Part shown: one piece after another, positions 17,389 through 26,266 of the stretch
Layout: each line of letters starts with the position of its first letter
Numbering within the stretch: position 1 is the first letter of the stretch
Assembly (NCBI RefSeq): GCF_019966545.1
Contig: NZ_JAIMIC010000006.1
Coordinates: forward strand, 357,490 to 421,489
DNA length: 64,000 nucleotides
DNA from: Heliomarina baculiformis
GTDB taxonomy: Bacteria > Pseudomonadota > Alphaproteobacteria > Rhodobacterales > Rhodobacteraceae
Direction: 5' to 3'
Notes under the pieces: model-generated
Told to the model about the DNA's origin: nothing
What the model saw: the letters and a program-made list of their open reading frames with translations, nothing else
The model's database searches: none
Position numbers and translations under genes: made by a program

Positions 17389-18120
17389 TCAGGAAAATAA
17401 GCGATAATAAATACCGTCCGGCAGGAACTGCGCCAGCCGCAGGACCGAGGATATGCCCTTGGGAAAACCCTTCTTGAACCCGTCCGAATTCATATGCTCG
17501 AACACGACCCGCGCCGCATCTTCCGGCTCCATCAGCGAGGGCATGTGGAAATCGTTTTTGTCGGTCAGCCGGGTTTTGATGAAACCGGGGTTGACCAGCT
17601 GCACCTCGACATTGGTTCGGCGCAGATCCGCATGCATGCATTCGGCCAGCGACATTACCCCGGCCTTGGACGCCGAATACCCGATTGACCCGGGCAGACC
17701 GCGATAGCCCGACAGCGATCCGGTGATGACGATATGGCCCGCGTCCCGCGCCAGCATGTCCGGCACCACCGCGCCCATCACCCGCATCAGCCCGGTAAAA
17801 TTCACATCCGCCATGGTCACGCCCTTGTCGACATCCCATTCTTTCGCCTTCATCGGCCAATAGGCCCCGGCAAGGAACACCACCCCGTCGACCTCGCCCA
17901 CGGCATCGACGGCGGCTGTGACGCTGTCCATGTCGGTCACATCGATGGTCTGGATCTCGGCCCGGCCCGGCAATTCCTCGGCCAGCGCCTCAAGCCGGTC
18001 AGCTGAACGTGCCGACAGCACCAGTGACACCCCGACGCGGCTCAGCTGATACGCGAGCGCCCGCCCCAGCCCTTCGCTTGCCCCGATCAACCAATACCGT
18101 TTGCCTTGCCAGTCTTTCAT
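17389..18120 (-). CDS. Short-chain dehydrogenase/reductase of the RpoE-linked operon
   Basis: This 243-residue SDR starts at ATG 18120 behind a TAGGAAC site. It has the Rossmann motif GASEGLGRA near the N-terminus, an adapted NAG-type VFLAGAYWP segment, catalytic Ser in ITGSLSG and the YSASKAG active site, so it should be a functional NAD(P)H oxidoreductase. It is the last gene of the four-gene operon headed by the FAD oxidoreductase. The order FAD oxidoreductase - DUF1365 - GPH transporter - SDR matches my recollection of the RpoE-controlled RSP_1091 to RSP_1087 region of Rhodobacter sphaeroides. The substrate is unknown; a fatty-acid or lipid derivative is plausible from context. Confidence 0.87.
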   Translation of the reverse strand: MKDWQGKRYWLIGASEGLGRALAYQLSRVGVSLVLSARSADRLEALAEELPGRAEIQTIDVTDMDSVTAAVDAVGEVDGVVFLAGAYWPMKAKEWDVDKGVTMADVNFTGLMRVMGAVVPDMLARDAGHIVITGSLSGYRGLPGSIGYSASKAGVMSLAECMHADLRRTNVEVQLVNPGFIKTRLTDKNDFHMPSLMEPEDAARVVFEHMNSDGFKKGFPKGISSVLRLAQFLPDGIYYRLFS

Positions 18121-18190
18121 CGTTCCTACCTTGGTTTGCCTCGGGTTCCGACGCGGCAGCAGCAATGCCCGCGCCCTTCATTCAGGTATT

Positions 18191-19420
18191 TCACACCCGG
18201 CTCAGATCAAGGCGCGACAGCAGAAGCATCGCCACCAGTTTCAACGCGCAAGGCACTGCCGCATAGGCAAGGGTCAAAAGCCAGAGCACCTCTTCGCCAT
18301 TTGCCTCCCCGGGACGAAAGCCGCTGTCCTCCAGCACCGGCAACAGCGACACGGCGGCAAAGGCCAGCGTGAATTTGGTCATGAAGGACCAGAGCCCGAA
18401 CCCCTCGCTTCCCGAGGGCGCGACCCGCGCCATGCGCCGCGCAAACAGCGCCGGCAAGAGCGTCATATCCGCGCCTAGTGTAAAACCGGTCACGACGCAG
18501 ATGACGCCAAAGCCCAACACGTCCCCGGTACCCAGCGGCAGGACACAGAGAAAGGCCACGACCGCCAGCGCCATGGCCGACAGCAGAACGCGCTTTTCCC
18601 CATGGCGCTCGGCCAATCGACCCCAGACAGGTGCCGAAACCGCCGCCGCAAGAAAAAACAGCACCAAAAGCGGCCCAGCCGCATCAGGCGACCCCAGGCG
18701 GCTTTCGACGTAGAACAGGAACAGGGTCGAGGAGACCGCCACCGGTGCGGCATTCAGAAAGGCCACCACCAGCAGACGTCGCGCCAGCCCATCCCGCATC
18801 ACCGGTCCAAAGCCAACCGGCAGGCTCACCGCACCGCTTGCCCATTCCGACCGCATCGCCAGTGCCGCCACCAGCGCCAAAACGGCAAAGCCCAGAGCGA
18901 AACCGGTAAAGGGTGCATCCATCCAGTAGCCGAGCATCACCGGCGCCACGGCCGCAACGCAGACCCCAAGCAAGGCGCCGGTCTCGCGCCAGCGCGCGGT
19001 CTGCAAATGTCCATGCGTGCCGAGCGATCCGGCCTTGGTCACGCCCTGCGCATAGAAAACGATGGTGAGATAGCTGAAAGCCGAAAACACCAGCGCCAGC
19101 ATGACGGCGAACCAGATCAACGGCGCAAACAGCGGCTCAACGGCGAAAAGCCCCCACATCGACAGCGCCAGAACCCCGACGGCCAGCCCGACCGAGAGCG
19201 CGCGCCAGCGTCGCAGCCACCCCGCCAGCTGCCCCAGCATCGGGTCCTGCACCACGTCGAGCATGCGCAGGAGAAACAAAATTCCCCCAAGGCTCGTCAG
19301 GCTGACCCCATAGGCATCCACGTAGAATTTCGGCGCATGGATGTAGATCGGCAGACCCGCTGCCGAGAGAAGGGCCGCAAAGATCGCATAGGCCCAGAGC
19401 CGATGCCCTGTATGCGTCAT
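18191..19420 (-). CDS. MFS transporter of the GPH (sugar-cation symporter) type
   Basis: This 409-residue membrane protein has about twelve hydrophobic helices. Its early segment FYVDAYGVSLTSLGGILFLLRMLDVVQDPMLG is characteristic of the GPH family. The ATG at 19420 overlaps the DUF1365 stop (ATGA), so it is coupled to that gene. In this setting the transporter may move a lipid-related or stress-linked compound and not a sugar; that is inference. The SDR gene follows after 70 bp. Confidence 0.85.
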   Translation of the reverse strand: MTHTGHRLWAYAIFAALLSAAGLPIYIHAPKFYVDAYGVSLTSLGGILFLLRMLDVVQDPMLGQLAGWLRRWRALSVGLAVGVLALSMWGLFAVEPLFAPLIWFAVMLALVFSAFSYLTIVFYAQGVTKAGSLGTHGHLQTARWRETGALLGVCVAAVAPVMLGYWMDAPFTGFALGFAVLALVAALAMRSEWASGAVSLPVGFGPVMRDGLARRLLVVAFLNAAPVAVSSTLFLFYVESRLGSPDAAGPLLVLFFLAAAVSAPVWGRLAERHGEKRVLLSAMALAVVAFLCVLPLGTGDVLGFGVICVVTGFTLGADMTLLPALFARRMARVAPSGSEGFGLWSFMTKFTLAFAAVSLLPVLEDSGFRPGEANGEEVLWLLTLAYAAVPCALKLVAMLLLSRLDLSRV

Positions 19421-20184
19421 CCGCGCGAGGCTTCCCGCGTCGGCGCCTCCGGCCGGTCACGGAAGTTCGCGCCCTTCCACCAGAGTTTCAGCGCCTGCCA
19501 GTGTATCAGCCCCATGACCCTCCGTGCGCCCAGCGGGCGGCGCAGCATCATGCGCAGGATCGACAGGTTTCCAAGCGGCTGCCGCGTCCCGGTCAACGTC
19601 GCGATCACCCCGCCGTCGCCACCTTCGCGGGCATAATCAATGCGGATGCCGATCCGCTCGGGCCGTATGTCGAACTGGAACTTGTAGCCGCCTTCGACCG
19701 GCTGAAAGGGCGACACATGCATCGCCTTGCTCGCCTCAAGCGTGTCGCCATGCACGATGGGCGACAGGTCGGACTTGTGGCAGATATAGGAATGCCGGTC
19801 GCCGTAGGTATTCGTGACCTCAGCGATAACGATGTTCAGCGCGTCGTTTTCATCATGACACAACCAGAAACTCACCGGGTTGAACACGTATCCAAAGCTG
19901 CGCGGTTGCGCCAAAAGCAGGATGCGCCCGGGCTGTGGCAATTGAAATTCCGCCAGAACCTCCCGCACCCATTTCGCGCCGGTGCCTTCGCCGGGCGCAC
20001 CGCCATGATCGCTGTCTTTCAGCGTCAGCAGGTTGCGCCCCTTACGTGAAAAAAGGCCCGGCCCAGAGACCTCGGCCTCGGCATCCAGCAACAGGTAGTC
20101 GATCGCGTATCGGAATCCGTTTTCAATCGCGCCCTTGCGACCGTGCCAGGTGTGGCCTTCGATATGTTCGACCATGCCAGTCAA
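19417..20184 (-). CDS. DUF1365 family protein
   Basis: This 255-residue protein carries the family signatures: EGHTWHGRKG at the N-terminus, RILLLAQPRSFGYVFNPVSFWLCHD in the middle, and HVSPFQPVEGGYKF toward the C-terminus. DUF1365 proteins are almost always encoded next to an FAD-dependent amine-oxidase-like protein, as here, and often next to a cyclopropane-fatty-acid-synthase-like enzyme. In R. sphaeroides the homologue is reported to be needed for ChrR turnover in the singlet-oxygen response. I start it at TTG 20184, spaced nine bases after GGAG; an ATG at 20175 is the alternative. It overlaps the transporter gene by four bases. Confidence 0.85.
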   Translation of the reverse strand: MTGMVEHIEGHTWHGRKGAIENGFRYAIDYLLLDAEAEVSGPGLFSRKGRNLLTLKDSDHGGAPGEGTGAKWVREVLAEFQLPQPGRILLLAQPRSFGYVFNPVSFWLCHDENDALNIVIAEVTNTYGDRHSYICHKSDLSPIVHGDTLEASKAMHVSPFQPVEGGYKFQFDIRPERIGIRIDYAREGGDGGVIATLTGTRQPLGNLSILRMMLRRPLGARRVMGLIHWQALKLWWKGANFRDRPEAPTREASRG

Positions 20185-20196
20185 GAAGGAACGCTC

Positions 20197-21495
20197 CTAT
20201 TCCGCCGCAATGCGCATGGCGTTGATCTTGGTCAACCCCGCCACCACATCCATCGCGCTCGACAATCCATCCTCGTGGAACCCGTTCTTGACCCAGGCCC
20301 CGCAGAACCATGTATTGTTCGAGCCGTTCACCTTTTTAAGAGCTGCCTGAGCTTCCAGAGCGGCCGCATCATAGACCGGGTGGCGCAGTGTCACGCTGTC
20401 ATAGATCAGATCCTCGCGGATCGGACGTCGGGTATTCAGAGTCACGAAATGCGGATCGTCTTTCGGGATCGGCTGAAGCGAGTTCATCCAGTAGGTCAGA
20501 TCGATATTGTCCGACGGGCAGCGCGCGCTTTCGCTATAGTTCCAGCTTGACCAGACCTTGCGCCGTTTTGGCATGACGCTGTCATCCGCGTGCAGGGTGA
20601 TCTCGTTCGGCTGATAGGCCACCGCACCAAGGATCTCGGCCTCCTGCTGGGTCGGATCGGAAAGCAGGCGCAGACTGTCATCCGAATGGGTGGCAAAGAT
20701 CACCTCGTCAAAGACCTCCCACTCGCCGCCCCAAGCCTTGACCTCCACCCCGGTCGGGTACCTGCGCACGGATTGGACCGGCGCACCCGGACGCAGGTCG
20801 ACTCCCCTGCGGCGCATTGCGTCTTCAAGTCGCGACACATAGGCGACCGAGCCGCCCTGAACCGTGTACCACTGGTGCTGGCCGGAGGCGCTCAGCAGGT
20901 TGTGGTTGTCGAAAAACCGCATCATCGCCCATGCCGGAAAATCAAGGATCTTGTCTTTGGGCGTCGACCAGATCGCACCCGAGAAGGGTTCGAGATAATA
21001 GGAGCGGAACCACGGACCCATCTTGAGCACGTCGAGCAGGTCGCCAGCGCTCAGGCTGCGATCTTCCGATACTTCAAGCGCGGTGCTATTAAACCGGACG
21101 ATATCGCGCACCATACGCTGAAAAGCCGGTTTCAGGAAATTGCGGCGCTGCGCGTAAAGCGTATCAAGCGTTGTCAGCGCATATTCCAGCGCCCCGTCGT
21201 TGATCGACACCCCAAAGCTCATATTGCTTTTGGCGATCGGCACTTCCAGTTCTTCGAACAGGGAAACAAGGCGCGGATAGTTGACCTTGTTGAACACAAT
21301 GAACCCGGTATCGACCGGCTGGTCGCCGTTGCGGCCGGCCATGATGGTTCTGGCATGTCCGCCCAGACGGGGCTCGGCCTCGAAAAGCGTGACCGCATGG
21401 GAATTGGCCAGCTCATAGGCGGCACCCATCCCGGAAATTCCTGCACCGATTACGGCTACTCTCTTGGGTGCACCGGCACCAGTCTCAAACGGCAT
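20197..21495 (-). CDS. FAD-dependent oxidoreductase (amine oxidase-like, UfaD/RSP_1091-type)
   Basis: This 432-residue flavoprotein has the dinucleotide-binding motif GAGISGMGAAYELA, then E-x6-GGHARTI and the C-terminal FCGAWVKNGFHEDGLSSAMD segment of the amine-oxidase/desaturase-like family. By family and neighbourhood it corresponds to RSP_1091, reported to act in furan-fatty-acid synthesis as a desaturase and in ChrR turnover. I prefer ATG 21495 (MPFETGAG) with GGAG upstream; an ATG at 21525 lies only four bases after a TAAG -10-like element. It heads the operon, divergent from rpoE. The electron acceptor and exact substrate remain inferred. Confidence 0.88.
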   Translation of the reverse strand: MPFETGAGAPKRVAVIGAGISGMGAAYELANSHAVTLFEAEPRLGGHARTIMAGRNGDQPVDTGFIVFNKVNYPRLVSLFEELEVPIAKSNMSFGVSINDGALEYALTTLDTLYAQRRNFLKPAFQRMVRDIVRFNSTALEVSEDRSLSAGDLLDVLKMGPWFRSYYLEPFSGAIWSTPKDKILDFPAWAMMRFFDNHNLLSASGQHQWYTVQGGSVAYVSRLEDAMRRRGVDLRPGAPVQSVRRYPTGVEVKAWGGEWEVFDEVIFATHSDDSLRLLSDPTQQEAEILGAVAYQPNEITLHADDSVMPKRRKVWSSWNYSESARCPSDNIDLTYWMNSLQPIPKDDPHFVTLNTRRPIREDLIYDSVTLRHPVYDAAALEAQAALKKVNGSNNTWFCGAWVKNGFHEDGLSSAMDVVAGLTKINAMRIAAE

Positions 21496-21529
21496 ATTCA
21501 GTTTTGCTCCAAAGCACTGCGTCATAAGG

Positions 21530-21557
21530 CTTACGACGCCAGGATGAATTTGGATGT
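21530..21557 (-). promoter_or_regulatory. Candidate RpoE promoter for the FAD oxidoreductase operon
   Basis: On the minus strand ACATCC (21557-21552), 18 bases, then TAAG (21533-21530). The -10 is a full match to the Rhodobacter RpoE consensus (TGATCC-N18-TAA-G/C); the -35 matches four of six bases. Spacing is exact. A second -35-like TGATCA at 21577-21582 pairs only with a weak TACA. Confidence 0.5.
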
Positions 21558-21640
21558 AAAAGAAAGAAATTTTTGTTGATCAGGCACCTGCAAGCCACGC
21601 TGCCCTTCATCACGAAGGTAAAAAAAAATTCTCTGCGCCG

Positions 21641-21668
21641 TGATCCAAACCTTCAAAAGCGGCGTAAC
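21641..21668 (+). promoter_or_regulatory. RpoE-type promoter of rpoE-chrR
   Basis: TGATCC (21641-21646), 18 bases, then TAAC (21665-21668) matches the Rhodobacter group-IV sigma consensus at every position of the -35 and at exact spacing. It indicates autoregulation of rpoE-chrR, as known in R. sphaeroides. The -10 ends only six bases before ATG 21675, so the transcript is leaderless from that ATG or the true start lies further downstream. Confidence 0.8.
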
Positions 21669-21674
21669 AGGACT

Positions 21675-22352
21675 ATGCTGAATGTACGAGAACATAATTC
21701 TGAAAGCAGCGCGCTGCGCGTGCCGGTCCCGATGCCGGCCTTCCGCGTGGTGCATCCGTTGCCTGTGGGAAACCGTGCATTGAAGAGGAAGAACGCCAGT
21801 TCTGCGCCAAAGACCGACCCCGAAGCGCCGGACTGGGTCATGCTGATCGCCCGCATCCGCGACCATCAGGACCGGGCGGCTTTCGCCCGCGTGTTCCAGC
21901 ACTTTGCGCCAAGGGTCAAAGCGTTTCTCATGAAATCCGGTGCCGATGCCACGCTGGCAGAGGAATGCGCGCAGGATGTGATGACGACGCTCTGGCGCAA
22001 GGCGCATATGTTCGACCCCACCCGCGCGTCCGTCGCCACTTGGATCTTTACCATCGCACGGAACCGCCGGATCGACATGCTGCGCCGCCAGCGCCGTCCG
22101 GAACCGGAGGAGCTCACATGGGGCCCCGAGGCGGAACCGACGCAGGAAGACGTCCTGTCCCTTCAAGAGGAAAGTGAAAAGCTGCGGCAGGCGATCACCG
22201 ATCTGCCTGACGCACAGAAAGAACTGATCGAACGCGCTTTTTTCGGCGATCTCTCGCATAGCGAGATTGCCGCCGAAACCGGCCTGCCTCTTGGCACGAT
22301 CAAATCCCGTATCCGTCTGGCGCTGGATCGCTTGCGCCACGCCATGAAGTGA
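21675..22352 (+). CDS. rpoE: Group-IV (ECF) RNA polymerase sigma factor, RpoE of the singlet-oxygen response
   Basis: The sigma-2 region includes FARVFQHFAPRVKAFLMKSGAD and ASVATWIFTIARNRRID, and the sigma-4 helix-turn-helix reads LSHSEIAAETGLPLGTIKSRI; both are typical of the ChrR-partnered ECF family. From ATG 21675 the protein is 225 residues, about 45 longer than R. sphaeroides RpoE. The first 50 residues are not conserved sigma sequence, so an in-frame TTG at 21780 (190 residues) may be the true start. The gene is followed by chrR, with a near-consensus RpoE promoter upstream. Release from ChrR turns on genes against singlet oxygen. Confidence 0.92.
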   Translation: MLNVREHNSESSALRVPVPMPAFRVVHPLPVGNRALKRKNASSAPKTDPEAPDWVMLIARIRDHQDRAAFARVFQHFAPRVKAFLMKSGADATLAEECAQDVMTTLWRKAHMFDPTRASVATWIFTIARNRRIDMLRRQRRPEPEELTWGPEAEPTQEDVLSLQEESEKLRQAITDLPDAQKELIERAFFGDLSHSEIAAETGLPLGTIKSRIRLALDRLRHAMK

Positions 22353-22360
22353 TTGAAACC

Positions 22361-23026
22361 ATGACAGACAAGATAAAACATCACCTGAGCGACGACCTCC
22401 TGATCGCCTATTCCGCCGGCCTTCTGAACGAGGCGTTTTCTCTGATGGTCGCCACCCATGTCTCGCTCTGCGACACCTGCCGGGCGCAACTTGAATCCTT
22501 TGACGCAGTGGGCGGAGCCATCCTCGAAGGCAGCGGCCTGCCGGATGTGCCGCAGGTCGCCATGTCTCCCGACGCGATCGATGCGATTTTCGCCACCATC
22601 GACCTTGCCCCGGCGCAGGAAACCCGTGCCGCTCGCCGCAAGGATGACGTTCTTCCCGCGCCGCTGCAGGATTACGTCGGCGGCGATCTGGCCGCTGTGA
22701 AATGGCGCCCGGTCGGGATGGGCGTCAAGCAGGCGATCCTGCCCACCGCCAAAGGGGCCACAGCGCGGCTGCTCTATATTCCCGCAGGCGCCGCCGTGCC
22801 GGACCACAGCCACAATGGAACCGAGCTAACCATGGTGCTCAAGGGCGCCTTTTCGGACGAATATGACAGTTTCGGTCCCGGCGACGTGGAAACCGCCGAT
22901 CAGGATGTGACCCATACGCCGGTCGCGGATATTTCCGAGGATTGCATCTGCCTTGCCGTCACCGACGCGCCTCTGAAATTCAAGGGTGTTATCCCCCGCA
23001 TGCTTCAGCCGTTCCTGCGGATCTAA
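22361..23026 (+). CDS. chrR: ChrR-type anti-sigma factor with cupin domain
   Basis: This 221-residue zinc protein inhibits RpoE and is degraded on exposure to singlet oxygen. Anti-sigma-domain Zn ligands are visible: H7/H8, H33, C37 and C40 (the ATHVSLCDTC segment). The C-terminal cupin carries H149, H151, E155 and H185, matching the second metal site needed for the signal response in R. sphaeroides. I start at ATG 22361; a GTG at 22349 overlapping the rpoE stop is an alternative. It ends three bases from the stop of the convergent rmuC, with no terminator between. Confidence 0.93.
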   Translation: MTDKIKHHLSDDLLIAYSAGLLNEAFSLMVATHVSLCDTCRAQLESFDAVGGAILEGSGLPDVPQVAMSPDAIDAIFATIDLAPAQETRAARRKDDVLPAPLQDYVGGDLAAVKWRPVGMGVKQAILPTAKGATARLLYIPAGAAVPDHSHNGTELTMVLKGAFSDEYDSFGPGDVETADQDVTHTPVADISEDCICLAVTDAPLKFKGVIPRMLQPFLRI

Positions 23027-23029
23027 ACC

Positions 23030-24262
23030 CTACTGGTCGAGCTGGCCGAGCGGCACAATATTGCCCGTGTCCTGCTCGACCTCCTCGAAATCGAAATTAT
23101 CCAGACGTTGCGCCCGGCGACCGGCTTTTTCGGCGCTGATGCGGATTTCAGACACGTCCTTGGCCGCCTGCGAGAAATGCCGGTCAAGGTTGCCGACCCG
23201 TTCGCCCAACCGGTCCACATCCTTGTGCAGCAGGCCCAGTTCCCGGCGGATCGCGCCTGCCTGTTCGCGCATCCGCGCGTCCTTGAGGATTGCCCGCATC
23301 GTGTTAAGCGTTGCCATGCAGGTGGTCGGTGACACGATCCAGACCCGCGCGGCAAAGCCTTCCCGTACCAGCTCCGCGAAATTCGCGTGCAGCTCTGCAT
23401 AGACGGCCTCGGACGGCAGAAACATCAGCGCCCCGTCAGCGGTCTCACCTTCAAGGATGTATCGCTCGGATATCGCCTTGATGTGGTTGCGCACGGTGTT
23501 CCGCAGCAATTGCTGCGCTTCCTTGACCTGCTGCGGGTTCTCAGCCCGTCGTAGCGCCTCATAGGCCTCAAGCGGGAACTTGCTGTCGATCACGATCGGT
23601 CCCGGCGGATTCGGCAGGTGGATCAGGCAATCGGCCCGCCGCCCGTTAGACAGCGTTGCCTGCAACCGATAGCTGTCAGCGGGCAACGCCTTGGAGACAA
23701 TGTCGTTCAATTGAATTTCGCCAAAGGCCCCGCGCGTCTGCTTGTTCGACAGGATATCCTGAAGGCTCAGCACATCGCCCGACAGCTTGGTGATATTGTC
23801 CTGCGCCTTATCGATGGTCGCAAGCCGCTCTTGCAACTGCGTCAGCGAGGTCGCCGTGCGCTTTGAGTTGCCGTGCAGGCTTTCCTGCATCCGCTCCTGC
23901 ATTTCCGCCAGCGACCGGGCCGAGCGCATCGCGTTCTCGGCCAGCCGGTCGTTCATCTGCTGCTGGACCGAGGCCAGCCGCGCCTCCATCGTCTGGATCA
24001 CCTGCGTCTGCGCATTGGCCTGCGTGTCCGACACCATCTGCAAACCGCCGCGCAGCTGGTCCTGCCCCTGCCCAAGCTGCTGCACCGATTGCCCCAGCAT
24101 GGCCATCTGCCGCGACAGCGGCACCACAGCCGCCGCCGCCCGGCCCGAGGCGCGGATCGCAAAGATCAGAAGCACCACCAGCAGCAGCGCGAAGACCCCG
24201 CCCGCCAGCACGGCAGGCTCCTGTTCTTTCAGCGTGGCGATCACCGCATTCAGGCTTTCCAT
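23030..24262 (-). CDS. rmuC: DNA recombination protein RmuC
   Basis: This 410-residue protein has an N-terminal membrane helix (about 15-38), a long coiled coil (about 45-150), and the RmuC nuclease-like domain with FGEIQLNDIVSKALP and VIDSKFPLEAYEALR. RmuC limits rearrangements at inverted repeats in E. coli. Its ATG shares one base with the mutL stop (TGATG), so the two genes are coupled, and both are linked to DNA maintenance. Confidence 0.92.
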   Translation of the reverse strand: MESLNAVIATLKEQEPAVLAGGVFALLLVVLLIFAIRASGRAAAAVVPLSRQMAMLGQSVQQLGQGQDQLRGGLQMVSDTQANAQTQVIQTMEARLASVQQQMNDRLAENAMRSARSLAEMQERMQESLHGNSKRTATSLTQLQERLATIDKAQDNITKLSGDVLSLQDILSNKQTRGAFGEIQLNDIVSKALPADSYRLQATLSNGRRADCLIHLPNPPGPIVIDSKFPLEAYEALRRAENPQQVKEAQQLLRNTVRNHIKAISERYILEGETADGALMFLPSEAVYAELHANFAELVREGFAARVWIVSPTTCMATLNTMRAILKDARMREQAGAIRRELGLLHKDVDRLGERVGNLDRHFSQAAKDVSEIRISAEKAGRRAQRLDNFDFEEVEQDTGNIVPLGQLDQ

Positions 24263-26136
24263 CAGGTCCGCCCGAACAGCCGTTCGATATCCGCCAGCTT
24301 CAGTTCGACGTAAGTAGGCCGACCATGGTTGCACTGTCCGGAATGAGGCGTCGCCTCCATCTCGCGCAGCAGCGCGTTCATCTCTTCGGCGCGCATCCGC
24401 CGGCCCGAACGGATCGAGCCATGGCAGGCAACGCGGCTCAGGATGGCCTCGATTTTTGCCTGCACCATCTGTGACGAGCCAAGATCGTCGAGCTCATCCA
24501 GAATGTCTTTCAGCATCGCTTCGGCATTCACCTCGCCAAGGATCGCCGGAGTCTCGCGGACCGCCACCGCACCGCCGCCAAAGGGTTCGATGGTGAGACC
24601 CATGCGCGTGAGGTCTTCGGCAATTTCCATCAGCCGCGCGCAATCGCCCTCGGACATTTCGACGATCTCGGGGATCAGCAACGCCTGCGCCGCGACACCG
24701 TTTTCGGCCATCTGCCGTTTCAGCTTTTCGTAGACCAGACGTTCATGCGCCGCGTGCTGATCGACAATGACCATGCCGTTTTCGGTCTGGGCGATGATGT
24801 AATTTTCATGCATTTGCCCACGCGCCGCCCCCAGCGGACGCGCCTCGACCGGCTCTTCGGTCCGCACCGGTTCAGGCTCGACCACCCGAGCGCTGTAGCT
24901 TTCGCCCAGATCAGCGAAACCCCGTTCAGGTGCCGGAGCAGGCGCCGGTGCCTGCGCCGCATAGGACGCCCCGCGCGCGCCAAGCGAGGGCCGATCCATC
25001 TGGTAGATCCGCGCGCCGCCGCTGGCAGGGGCCGGTTCGGGCCGCATCGCGCCCAGCGTCGCCGAGGCGACAGTCGAAGACGCCCGGTGCCCCGCATTCG
25101 CGAGCGCATGGCGCAGGCCCGAAACGATCAGCCCCCGCGCCACACCGGGATCGCGGAAACGCACCTCGGATTTCGCCGGGTGCACGTTCACGTCGACCAG
25201 TGTCGGGTCGCAATCGATGAACAGCGCCGCCGCCGGGTGACGGTCGCGGCTGAGGAAATCGAAATAGGCCGCCCGCAGCGCCCCGTAGAGCATCTTGTCG
25301 CGCACCGGACGGCCATTGACGAAGAGGAACTGCGCCACCGCCGCGCCGCGCGAATAGGTGGGCAGCGCGGCATAGCCGAACAGCCGCAGTCCCTCGCGCT
25401 CGGCGTCGATTTTCAGAGCGTTCTCGGCGAATTCCCGGCCGAGAACCCCGGCAAGCCGCCCCTGCAACGCGTCGAAAAGATCGCCGGTCTCGGCATCCGA
25501 GCGGAACAGGCTGCGCCCCTCCTTGCCGTCCGAAACCTCATTCAGGTGGATGCTGATCGCCGGTTCGGCCATCGCCAGCCGCTTGATCACGTCGGTGATC
25601 GCCTGCGTCTCGGCCCGGTCGGTGCGCATGAATTTCAGACGGGCGGGCGTGGCATAGAACAGGTCGCGCAGCTCGACCACGGTGCCCGCGCGAAGCGCAG
25701 CGGGTTTCACCGGCTCCATCCGGCTGCCCGACACGCGGATCGTCGCTGCCTCGTGACCCGACGCGCGCGAGGTGATCGACAGCCGCCCGACCGCCCCCAG
25801 CGAAGGCAGCGCCTCTCCCCGGAAGCCGAAGGTGTGGATATTCAACAGGTCCGAGCCGTCAATTTTCGAGGTCGCATGCCGCGCCAGCGCCAGCGGCAGA
25901 TCCTCGGGCGCGATACCGCAGCCGTCATCCGTCACCCGGATCAGCGTCTTGCCACCATCGGCGATATCCACGGTGATGCGCCGCGCCCCCGCGTCGACCG
26001 CGTTTTCCACCAGTTCCTTGACGGCAGAGGCGGGGCGTTCCACAACCTCACCGGCCGCGATACGATTGATCGCGCTTTCGTCAAGCTGGCGAATGACCGG
26101 GCGAATCTCGCTGATATTGGGGTTCGTGCTTTGCAT
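24262..26136 (-). CDS. mutL: DNA mismatch repair protein MutL with endonuclease motif
   Basis: This 624-residue protein starts MQSTNPNISEIRP at ATG 26136. The GHKL ATPase motifs are present: ELVENAVDAG, DDGCGI and the FGFRGEAL lid segment. The C-terminal domain contains DQHAAHERLVYEKL, matching the DQHA(X)2E(X)4E nicking motif, plus ACHGSIRSGR and CNHGRPT metal-site segments. It therefore looks like an endonuclease-type MutL, as in bacteria without MutH, and not like the E. coli form. It joins MutS recognition to strand incision. Confidence 0.93.
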   Translation of the reverse strand: MQSTNPNISEIRPVIRQLDESAINRIAAGEVVERPASAVKELVENAVDAGARRITVDIADGGKTLIRVTDDGCGIAPEDLPLALARHATSKIDGSDLLNIHTFGFRGEALPSLGAVGRLSITSRASGHEAATIRVSGSRMEPVKPAALRAGTVVELRDLFYATPARLKFMRTDRAETQAITDVIKRLAMAEPAISIHLNEVSDGKEGRSLFRSDAETGDLFDALQGRLAGVLGREFAENALKIDAEREGLRLFGYAALPTYSRGAAVAQFLFVNGRPVRDKMLYGALRAAYFDFLSRDRHPAAALFIDCDPTLVDVNVHPAKSEVRFRDPGVARGLIVSGLRHALANAGHRASSTVASATLGAMRPEPAPASGGARIYQMDRPSLGARGASYAAQAPAPAPAPERGFADLGESYSARVVEPEPVRTEEPVEARPLGAARGQMHENYIIAQTENGMVIVDQHAAHERLVYEKLKRQMAENGVAAQALLIPEIVEMSEGDCARLMEIAEDLTRMGLTIEPFGGGAVAVRETPAILGEVNAEAMLKDILDELDDLGSSQMVQAKIEAILSRVACHGSIRSGRRMRAEEMNALLREMEATPHSGQCNHGRPTYVELKLADIERLFGRT

Positions 26137-26266
26137 ACTACCACACCTAGCATGGTATGCCGCGATTCTGAAAGAATCTTCCTGCGCAAAATCCCGCCTC
26201 TCCGACTGCTTGCCAAGGGGTCGGGCACATGCGACTCTCACCCAAGAAACCAGCCGAGAGCCATCG

